A DNA stretch of 6,834 nt from Oscillospiraceae bacterium. Its GTDB lineage: Bacteria; Bacillota_A; Clostridia; Oscillospirales; Ruminococcaceae. The notes under the pieces were generated by a model. It worked only from the letters and a program-made list of their open reading frames with translations, was not told where the DNA came from and ran no database searches. Shown here one piece after another: positions 1 through 5,282 of the stretch; the first letter of the stretch is position 1, and every line of letters begins with the position of its first letter. Both the position numbers and the translations under genes were made by a program. The stretch covers positions 1 through 6,834 of the forward strand of contig JAGDDO010000043.1 of assembly GCA_017848205.1 (NCBI GenBank). Reading direction: 5' to 3'.

Positions 1-1456
1 AGTCTTCGATAAGTGCACAGAGTTCAGCAGTAAATCCTGCGTTGTAGTCGATGGCAACCTCACTGTTCTCGTATGAATTTACCTGGTCTTTGTAAGAATC
101 GTCGCTGCTCGGACCGCCTACGAGAGCGCCGTAGAGAGTGTGGGCATATTCTGTCTGCCATGTTTCTCCGTTAGCTTCAGCGGCCTTAGGTGTTGTACCG
201 AGTTCGTTCCAGTGGTCATCATGGATACCGCTGGCTGCTCTGTGGTGCGGTGCCTTCGGGTTGTTTTCGCCCATACCGAGAACGTAGGACATCTTGTTTG
301 CATTGTCGCCGAAGCAGTAGTCCATTGTAGACTTAGCGAATTCGTTGTATTTCTTGCTTAAGTCAGCATCATCCTTGAAAATAGTGTCGCTTGCGAGTGA
401 TGCAAGGAATGCTGTTGTTGTTGCGTGTCTGAGTGAACCCCACTGGAAGAGCCATGCAAGGCCGTCAGGTGTGTGGCTGATCTGCTTTCCGCCGTAACCT
501 GTTGTCCAGTATTCGAGGTGCTTCTTTACCTGAGTTTTCCATTCATCTTCGCCTGTGTTCTGAGCGTAGAGGAGCATAGCGCCCTGAGTTGTGTCATCCC
601 AGCAGTGGCCCCATGTGAACTTCATTTCTTCTGACTGCTGTTCCTTGTCAAGGTTTGGAACATATGAAGTAGCCTTGTCGAGATAATCCTTTTCGCCTGT
701 AGCCTTGTAGAGCCAGTTTGCAGCGAAGAAGAGGTCGTCATAGAAAGATGACGGCTTGTAGTACGGATGTTCTTCCTTGTCATCGCCGATAGACTTTTCT
801 GCGTCGGCTCTCTTGAAGAGATCCTTTGCGTGCTTGAGATAGTTCTCGTCACCGAATACCATGTAGCCGGCTGCAAGAGCACATGCCATCTGAGCTTCGA
901 TACAGCTGTCCTGACAGGTGTAGGCAGGACGAGGATCCTTGCCGCCCTTGAGGAGGTACTTGTTCATGTAAACTTCAGGACTGCCCCACCATACGTGGTC
1001 GAATGAGCCTTCGCCGATCATGTATACGATGCTGTCGCCCTTGTCTGATTCAACTATGTAGTCAAGACCCCACTTGAGGTTGTTTTTATAGAGTTCGTCA
1101 AGACCTGCCTTTTTAACAGCGTCGCCGTATTCAACAAGGCCCCATCCGAGAAGAGTAGCTGAGTAAGCGTTTGTGAGAACGAACTTAAGGTGGTCACCGG
1201 CATCGAACCAGCCGCCCGGAACAACGTCGTTGACCATGCTGTCGCCGCGCCATGATACTTCGTTCCATTCAGGAAGCTCGCCTGCCTGCTGTACTTCATA
1301 GAAGAACATTGATTTCTGAAGAGCTTCTGCGTAGTTGTAGCTGCCTGCAGCAGTTACTGTGTTTTCAGCCTTTGCACCGCCGAAAACTGTTGCACCTGAA
1401 GCAGCAAGCACAAGTGCTGTTACAGATGAAACGATTCTTTTGGATAATGAATTCAC
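1..1456 (-). CDS. Secreted glycoside hydrolase family 9 cellulase (endoglucanase), 3' end missing
   Basis: Partial gene, 485 codons visible, running off the left edge. The start is GTG at 1456, chosen because AGGAG lies 8 bases upstream and the N-terminus reads as a signal peptide: MNSLSKRIVSS, a hydrophobic stretch to about residue 27, and a likely cleavage after AKA (28-30). The mature protein opens with NYAEALQKSMFFYEVQQAG (41-59), the start of a GH9 catalytic domain with no preceding Ig-like domain. Catalytic residues are visible: GGWFDAGDH (81-89) holds the two aspartates D85 and D88 (D88 the likely general base), YVLGMGENNPKAPHHRAAS (391-409) is the GH9 histidine signature, and NSEVAIDYNAGF (464-475) holds the likely acid E466. 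It should cleave beta-1,4-glucan outside the cell by inversion. Enzymes with this layout often carry a CBM3c and, in ruminococci, a dockerin after the catalytic domain; neither can be checked here. An unusual Cys pair is at 181 and 185. GH9 assignment is secure; exact substrate is inferred. Confidence 0.95.
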   Translation of the reverse strand, partial: MNSLSKRIVSSVTALVLAASGATVFGGAKAENTVTAAGSYNYAEALQKSMFFYEVQQAGELPEWNEVSWRGDSMVNDVVPGGWFDAGDHLKFVLTNAYSATLLGWGLVEYGDAVKKAGLDELYKNNLKWGLDYIVESDKGDSIVYMIGEGSFDHVWWGSPEVYMNKYLLKGGKDPRPAYTCQDSCIEAQMACALAAGYMVFGDENYLKHAKDLFKRADAEKSIGDDKEEHPYYKPSSFYDDLFFAANWLYKATGEKDYLDKATSYVPNLDKEQQSEEMKFTWGHCWDDTTQGAMLLYAQNTGEDEWKTQVKKHLEYWTTGYGGKQISHTPDGLAWLFQWGSLRHATTTAFLASLASDTIFKDDADLSKKYNEFAKSTMDYCFGDNANKMSYVLGMGENNPKAPHHRAASGIHDDHWNELGTTPKAAEANGETWQTEYAHTLYGALVGGPSSDDSYKDQVNSYENSEVAIDYNAGFTAELCALIED

Positions 1457-1628
1457 TTGAAATTCTCCTTTCAAAATTAAAACATGGAAAACACCAGTCG
1501 GAAAACAGATACGGCTGTTCCGGATCTGCGGGCAGGGCGGATATGCTGTAAAACCACCATTCCGCCTTTGTATTCCGGGCGTTTTCTAAGAACCAACCAA
1601 AGCAGATGTAAAAAAATCTGCCCCATAC
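1457..1628 (-). promoter_or_regulatory. Long structured 5' leader of the GH9 gene
   Basis: About 170 nt separate the predicted transcription start from the GTG codon. No gene is visible in it. Three hairpins can be read: GCAGAT/ATCTGC at 1602-1607 with 1616-1621 (8-base loop); a 6-bp stem of 1536-1541 with 1561-1566; and CAGAT/ATCTG at 1506-1510 with 1524-1528, continued by three more pairs after one mismatch. The first and third share the same stem sequence, so they could also pair with each other. I recognise no known riboswitch class. Presence of the leader depends on the promoter call; a regulatory role is inference. Confidence 0.45.
1465..1472 (-). promoter_or_regulatory. Ribosome binding site of the GH9 gene
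   Basis: On the minus strand this reads GAAAGGAG, followed by 8 bases and the GTG at 1456. It decides the non-ATG start: the next in-frame ATG is at residue 50, inside the catalytic domain and beyond the signal peptide. Confidence 0.85.
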
Positions 1629-1634
1629 ACTATT

Positions 1635-1663
1635 ATTATATCAGTAATTTAATACAAATTCAA
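1635..1663 (-). promoter_or_regulatory. Sigma-A-type promoter of the GH9 gene
   Basis: On the minus strand TTGAAT (1663-1658) is followed by a 17-bp spacer and a perfect TATAAT (1640-1635). It lies in an AT-rich stretch and points to the GH9 gene. Transcription should begin near 1628. Confidence 0.75.
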
Positions 1664-1684
1664 CAGAAAAATAAATATATTTTT

Positions 1685-1767
1685 TATGGAATCATTGATT
1701 AATTCGGAAATATGGCTCCGACGTATTTTCAGAGCAGGGGATTGCGGGGCTTCGCCCCGTTTCCATA
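1685..1767. repeat. MITE-like repeat element, copy 1, with short terminal inverted repeats
   Basis: The 83-bp segment begins with TATGGAA (1685-1691) and ends with its reverse complement TTCCATA (1761-1767). It contains a GC-rich palindrome, CGGGGC-TTC-GCCCCG (1745-1759), and a weaker stem TCGGA/TCCGA (1704-1708 with 1717-1721). Its first 27 bases match the start of the element at 2744 at 21 of 27 positions. The right end read on the other strand, TATGGAAACG, is identical to 2744-2753. No clear target-site duplication is seen and there is no transposase, so MITE-like is an inference. It sits between the terminator of the alarmone gene and the GH9 promoter. Confidence 0.5.
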
Positions 1768-1780
1768 TTAGTGGCTGCGG

Positions 1781-1811
1781 AAAAAAACAGACCCGGCGTG
1801 GTCGGGTCTGT
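1781..1811 (-). terminator. Rho-independent terminator of the alarmone synthetase gene
   Basis: Bases 1787-1795 and 1803-1811 form a 9-bp stem (ACAGACCCG with CGGGTCTGT) around a 7-base loop. On the minus strand it is followed by seven T residues (1787-1781). It begins 29 bases after the stop codon at 1840. There is no T-run on the plus side, so it works in one direction only. Confidence 0.9.
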
Positions 1812-1839
1812 CGATGTGCAAAGCACAGTTTTGTATCAT

Positions 1840-2520
1840 TTAATCCTCGTCGTCCAGATCATTTATTCTGTGATAAATATCTTCCATTCGCATATCTGTG
1901 CTGTTGATGGTGTCTGCAAGGGCCTTCAGTTCTTCTGAAAGATCAGCAGGCACGTTGTTCTGCGTCTTGTATCTGAGCTGGTGTTCAAGGCTTGCCCAGA
2001 AGTCCATTGCGATGGTCCTTATCTGTATCTCAACAGGCACGACTTTTTTGCCGGTGGAAAGATAGACCGGCACCGTCACGATAAGATGCAGGCTTCTGTA
2101 TCCACTCGGCTTCGGGTTCTGAATGTAGTCCTTCTGCTTGATTATCCGTATGTCGTCATGCATCGAAAGATAGTGCGCTATCTGGTAAATATCCTCAATG
2201 TAGTGGCAGATAACTCTTACCCCCGCAATGTCATGCAGGTTGCTTAAAATAGATTCTGCCGTAATAGGAATCCCTTTCTTGATAAGCTTGTTTGCAATGC
2301 TTTCCGGCGACTTCAGTCTGCTCGAAATATTGTGTATCGGATTTCGTGAAAAATTTGACTGAAACTCACTGTCTATGATCTCGAGTTTCGTTTCGATCAT
2401 GTGTATTGCCGAATCATAAAGATGATTGATCTGTATGAACCCGTAAAACTGTTCAATGAACTTCTCTATATTAATATTATACGGGTTTTCCTTGTTCAGA
2501 ACTGAAAGATCAAATTCCAT
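1840..2520 (-). CDS. relP: Small alarmone synthetase, RelP/YwaC-like GTP pyrophosphokinase
   Basis: Complete 226-residue protein, close to the usual size of single-domain small alarmone synthetases (roughly 210-230). It should transfer pyrophosphate from ATP to GDP or GTP in the cytosol, making (p)ppGpp. Family motifs in order: SRLKSPESIANKLIKKG (67-83), HDIAGVRVICHYIEDI (96-111, with the DIAG(L/V)R motif), DYIQNPKPSGYRSLHLIV (131-148), and EIQIRTIAMDFWASLEH (164-180), which holds the catalytic-site glutamate of the EIQIRT motif. There is no HD hydrolase domain and no TGS or ACT domain, so it is not a long Rel/SpoT. The NPIHN motif (60-64) and the sequences DYIQNPKP and AMDFWASLEH resemble YwaC/RelP more than YjbM/RelQ. 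The C-terminus is acidic (DLDDED). The ATG at 2520 has AAGGAG 9 bases upstream. It has its own promoter and terminator and appears monocistronic. Function is secure; RelP versus RelQ is a judgement from recalled motifs. Confidence 0.92.
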   Translation of the reverse strand: MEFDLSVLNKENPYNINIEKFIEQFYGFIQINHLYDSAIHMIETKLEIIDSEFQSNFSRNPIHNISSRLKSPESIANKLIKKGIPITAESILSNLHDIAGVRVICHYIEDIYQIAHYLSMHDDIRIIKQKDYIQNPKPSGYRSLHLIVTVPVYLSTGKKVVPVEIQIRTIAMDFWASLEHQLRYKTQNNVPADLSEELKALADTINSTDMRMEDIYHRINDLDDED

Positions 2521-2553
2521 ACTATCGGGCTCCTTTCTTCTCGTGTTTACTAT

Positions 2554-2582
2554 AGTATACTAAATATTAAACCGAATAGCAA
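2554..2582 (-). promoter_or_regulatory. Promoter of the alarmone synthetase gene with palindrome over the -10 box
   Basis: On the minus strand TTGCTA (2582-2577) is followed by a 17-bp spacer and TATACT (2559-2554), giving a start near 2547 and a short leader of about 26 nt. The -10 box is embedded in the perfect 10-bp palindrome TAGTATACTA (2553-2562), which could be an operator or just AT-rich chance. The ribosome binding site CTCCTT (2530-2535 on the plus strand) stands 9 bases before the ATG. Confidence 0.6.
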
Positions 2583-2657
2583 GGACAACGGCAGTTTTTT
2601 TATCAGATTTTCATAAAAATACCGCAAGAAGTTTTAAATCAGATTGCAGGAAAAGCC

Positions 2658-2686
2658 TTGAAGAAAAATGAAAAATAGCGTATAAT
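2658..2686 (+). promoter_or_regulatory. Sigma-A-type promoter of the hydrogenase operon
   Basis: TTGAAG (2658-2663), a 17-bp spacer and a perfect TATAAT (2681-2686) give a likely start near 2693 and a leader of about 165 nt that contains the second repeat copy. A further TATAAT at 2719-2724 has only a poor -35 match (TTACGT, 2695-2700) and may be a weak second start. Confidence 0.7.
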
Positions 2687-2743
2687 TAAAGAGATTACGT
2701 ATTTGCTTTATGTTGGCATATAATACTTTACAAATGTTAGATC

Positions 2744-2804
2744 TATGGAAACGCTGATTTATTCATAAATCGGCGTGGGGTCCGGGGCGAAGCCCCGCAA
2801 ACCC
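2744..2804. repeat. Repeat element, copy 2, two stacked hairpins in the hydrogenase leader
   Basis: It begins with TATGGAAACG (2744-2753), matching copy 1 as described there. Bases 2751-2761 pair with 2766-2776 in an 11-bp stem (one G-T pair) with a TTCA loop. This is followed by CGGGGC-GAA-GCCCCG (2783-2797), flanked by GGG (2778-2780) and CCC (2802-2804) that could extend the stem across an internal loop. No T-run follows, so neither hairpin is a standard terminator on the plus strand. The GC palindrome has its loop in the opposite orientation to copy 1, and no TTCCATA right end is present, so this copy may be inverted in part or shortened. The right boundary is uncertain. Confidence 0.5.
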
Positions 2805-2843
2805 GATCTTATAATTCTGATAAATATGTTATATGATTTCTTT

Positions 2844-2851
2844 AGAGGAGG
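2844..2851 (+). promoter_or_regulatory. Ribosome binding site that sets the hydC start
   Basis: AGAGGAGG stands 8 bases before the ATG at 2860. The longer in-frame start at 2833 would place this strong site inside the coding region and add nine residues (MISLEEVYN) that only translate the leader, so 2860 is preferred. Confidence 0.9.
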
Positions 2852-2859
2852 TTTATAAT

Positions 2860-3354
2860 ATGACTGAAAAAACCGTTATTCCTTTTCAGGGAACTCCTGA
2901 GCAGGAGGCACAGCTTAAGGAGGTCATCGCCAGATACCATGACCAGCCCGGAGGACTGATGCCGGCACTGCAGGAAGCGCAGGGGATCTACGGATATCTT
3001 CCTGTTGAGGTACAGAGGATGATCGCTGACGGAATGAACGTATCGCTGTCCGAGGTGTTCGGAGTAGCCACATTCTACTCGCAGTTCTCTCTTACTCCGA
3101 AGGGTAAGCACAGAATAAGCGTCTGTCTCGGTACAGCCTGCTATGTCAAGGGATCTGACAAGATACTTGAGGCTGTTGAACAGAAGCTCGGCATTAAAAG
3201 CGGCGAATGCACACCTGACGGTATGTTCTCCATCGATTCATGCCGCTGCGTAGGTGCGTGCGGACTTGCTCCTGTTATGCTCGTCGATGACGACGTTTAC
3301 GGAAAACTCAAACCGGAACAGGTCGCTGGTATCATAGACAGTTATACAGAATAG
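2860..3354 (+). CDS. hydC: NuoE-like [2Fe-2S] subunit of electron-bifurcating [FeFe]-hydrogenase
   Basis: 164 residues, a normal length for the thioredoxin-fold 24-kDa (NuoE) family. An N-terminal helical part (about 12-75, with GGLMPALQEAQGIYGYLP at 31-48 and EVFGVATFYSQF at 65-76) leads into the thioredoxin-like domain. The [2Fe-2S] ligands are C89 and C94 (CLGTAC) and C130 and C134 (CVGAC). Two further cysteines, C117 and C128, are unlikely ligands. The subunit carries electrons next to the NADH-flavin site of the following subunit and acts in the cytosol. It is the first gene of the operon; its stop codon overlaps the AGGAGA that serves the next gene, 13 bases before that start. The alternative reading, the NuoE of a complex I or of a formate dehydrogenase, is made unlikely by the hydrogenase gene downstream. 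Confidence 0.93.
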   Translation: MTEKTVIPFQGTPEQEAQLKEVIARYHDQPGGLMPALQEAQGIYGYLPVEVQRMIADGMNVSLSEVFGVATFYSQFSLTPKGKHRISVCLGTACYVKGSDKILEAVEQKLGIKSGECTPDGMFSIDSCRCVGACGLAPVMLVDDDVYGKLKPEQVAGIIDSYTE

Positions 3355-3367
3355 GAGATATGGCAGT

Positions 3368-5260
3368 ATGACTATTGAAGAACTTAATAAGATAAAAGCC
3401 GCAAAAGCGGATATTGTTAAAGTCAGAACTATCATCGCCGAGGAAGGTGAAAAGCTTTCAAAGGTAACAGGATACCGCAAGCAGGTACTTGTATGCGGCG
3501 GTACAGGATGTCAGTCATCCCACAGTGCACAGGTCCTTGAAGCCCTCAACGACGAGCTCGCTGCAAAGGGAATTGCTGACGAGATACTCGTTGTAAGAAC
3601 AGGATGCTTCGGCCTCTGTTCACTCGGGCCGATCGTTATCGTATATCCTGAGGGAACATTCTATGCACAGGCAACACCTGAAGGCATTAAGAGAATAGTT
3701 GACGAACACCTCATCGAAGGAAAGATCTGCAGGGATCTTCTCTATCAGGAGACTGTTCACGAGGACGGATCCATCATTTCACTCAGTGAAACTAATTTCT
3801 ACAAGAAACAGATGAGAATCGCACTCAGAAACTGTGGTGTCATCGATCCTGAAGATATTGAAGAATATATAGCTACTGACGGTTATCAGGCTCTTTACAA
3901 GGTGCTCACATCCATGACGCCTGGTGAAGTCTGTCAGGTAGTTCTCGATTCCGGCCTCAGAGGAAGAGGCGGTGCCGGATTCCCGACCGGACGCAAATGG
4001 ATGTTTACAAAGGACGCTCCGGGCGAAGTGAAGTACGTTGCCTGCAACGCCGACGAAGGCGACCCGGGTGCATTCATGGACCGTTCAATTCTCGAAGGCG
4101 ACCCGCACGCGGTTATCGAAGCTATGATCATCGCTTCCTACGCTGTCGGCTCACATCAGGGTTACGTTTACGTCAGAGCGGAATACCCTGTAGCAGTTCA
4201 CAGACTTAAGATCGCTCTTGGCCAGGCAAGAGAATACGGACTTCTCGGAAAGAACATTCTCGGATCCGGCCACGACTTCGACATCGAGATAAGACTCGGT
4301 GCCGGTGCGTTCGTATGCGGTGAGGAAACAGCTCTTCTCACATCCATCGAAGGTCACCGCGGCGAGCCTCGTCCGAGACCTCCGTTCCCGGCAGTAAAGG
4401 GCCTTTTCGGAAAGCCTACACTGCTCAACAACGTTGAAACATATGCAAATATTGCTCAGATAATAAGAAATGGTGCAGAATGGTATTCAGCCATCGGTAC
4501 TGAAAAGTCAAAGGGTACCAAGGTATTCGCCCTCGGCGGAAAGATCACCAACGTCGGACTCGTTGAAGTACCGATGGGTACAACTCTCCGCGAGATCATC
4601 GAGGAGATCGGCGGCGGTATTCCTGACGGCAAGGCATTCAAGGCAGCCCAGACAGGCGGCCCTTCAGGCGGATGTATCCCGGCAGAGCACATCGATACTC
4701 CGATCGACTACGAAAGCCTTTCAGCTCTCGGCTCAATGATGGGTTCAGGCGGACTTATCGTAATGGACGAAGACAACTGTATGGTCGACGTTTCAAAGTT
4801 CTACCTCAACTTCACTGCAGATGAGAGCTGCGGTAAATGTACTCCGTGCCGTGTTGGTACAAGAAAGCTCCTTCAGCTTCTTGAAAAGATCACGGAAGGA
4901 AAGGGCGAACCGGAAGATCTCGAAAAGATCCGTGACCTTGCAACACACATGAAGTCATCTTCACTCTGTGCTCTCGGTCAGTCAGCACCGAACCCTGTAC
5001 TTTCAACTTTACAGTATTTCGGCGATGAATATCTTGCCCACATAAACGAAAAGAAATGTCCTTCAGGCGTATGCAAGAGCCTGCTTCAGTATGAAATAGT
5101 CGCTGACAAGTGCAAGGGATGTACTCTCTGTTCAAGAAAATGTCCTGTCGGAGCTATTACAGGTACAGTCAAGGAAGCTCACACCATCGATACATCAAAG
5201 TGTATCAAGTGCGGTGTATGCATAAGCAGCTGTAAGTTCGGCGCTATCATCAGAAAGTAA
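3368..5260 (+). CDS. hydB: NuoF-like NADH/FMN flavoprotein subunit of electron-bifurcating [FeFe]-hydrogenase
   Basis: 630 residues, the long HydB form rather than the roughly 430-residue NuoF. Domains in order: an N-terminal thioredoxin-like [2Fe-2S] domain with C43, C48, C80 and C84; the NuoF core with the FMN/NADH glycine-rich loops GRGGAGFPTGRKW (199-211) and GAGAFVCGEETALL (311-324); the [4Fe-4S] site with C488, C491, C494 (SCGKCTPCR) and C534 (SSLCALGQ); and a C-terminal ferredoxin domain with two [4Fe-4S] sites, C582-C585-C588-C592 and C612-C615-C618-C622. Between core and ferredoxin domain an H559-C564-C569 pattern could bind a metal. The subunit oxidises or reduces NAD(H) at the flavin and exchanges electrons with ferredoxin and with HydA; in known HydABC complexes this is where bifurcation is placed. 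The ATG at 3368 has AGGAGA 9 bases upstream; an ATG at 3360 stops after three codons. HydA follows 22 bases later. Confidence 0.95.
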   Translation: MTIEELNKIKAAKADIVKVRTIIAEEGEKLSKVTGYRKQVLVCGGTGCQSSHSAQVLEALNDELAAKGIADEILVVRTGCFGLCSLGPIVIVYPEGTFYAQATPEGIKRIVDEHLIEGKICRDLLYQETVHEDGSIISLSETNFYKKQMRIALRNCGVIDPEDIEEYIATDGYQALYKVLTSMTPGEVCQVVLDSGLRGRGGAGFPTGRKWMFTKDAPGEVKYVACNADEGDPGAFMDRSILEGDPHAVIEAMIIASYAVGSHQGYVYVRAEYPVAVHRLKIALGQAREYGLLGKNILGSGHDFDIEIRLGAGAFVCGEETALLTSIEGHRGEPRPRPPFPAVKGLFGKPTLLNNVETYANIAQIIRNGAEWYSAIGTEKSKGTKVFALGGKITNVGLVEVPMGTTLREIIEEIGGGIPDGKAFKAAQTGGPSGGCIPAEHIDTPIDYESLSALGSMMGSGGLIVMDEDNCMVDVSKFYLNFTADESCGKCTPCRVGTRKLLQLLEKITEGKGEPEDLEKIRDLATHMKSSSLCALGQSAPNPVLSTLQYFGDEYLAHINEKKCPSGVCKSLLQYEIVADKCKGCTLCSRKCPVGAITGTVKEAHTIDTSKCIKCGVCISSCKFGAIIRK

Positions 5261-5265
5261 GGCAC

Positions 5266-5271
5266 AGGAGG
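5266..5271 (+). promoter_or_regulatory. Ribosome binding site that sets the hydA start
   Basis: AGGAGG lies 11 bases before the ATG at 5283. The next in-frame ATG (5289) would be 17 bases away, so 5283 is preferred. Confidence 0.8.
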
Positions 5272-5282
5272 ATATTTATATT

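Noticed and set aside
1484..1702. Plus-strand open frames in the GH9 upstream region (1252-1551 and 1484-1702)
   Set aside because: They lie antisense to the GH9 start and leader, lack ribosome binding sites and show low-complexity composition with no recognisable domain.
1745..1759. GC palindrome as a second terminator for the alarmone gene
   Set aside because: It lacks a T-run, and a much better terminator is already present at 1781-1811.
1686..1907. Plus-strand open frame of 73 codons beginning inside repeat copy 1 (MESLINSEIW...)
   Set aside because: It starts in the repeat, crosses the terminator stem and ends antisense to the alarmone gene; it has no ribosome binding site or family motif.
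2783..2797. GC palindrome as a terminator or attenuator of the hydrogenase operon
   Set aside because: No run of T follows on the plus strand and none on the minus side, so it is better read as part of the repeat.
2833..2859. Longer hydC start at 2833
   Set aside because: The strong AGAGGAGG site lies inside this extension and is correctly spaced for the ATG at 2860.
2860..5260. Complex I (nuoEF) or NAD-dependent formate dehydrogenase as the identity of the first two operon genes
   Set aside because: The long HydB form with ferredoxin domains at both ends and the downstream [FeFe]-hydrogenase gene identify a HydABC operon.
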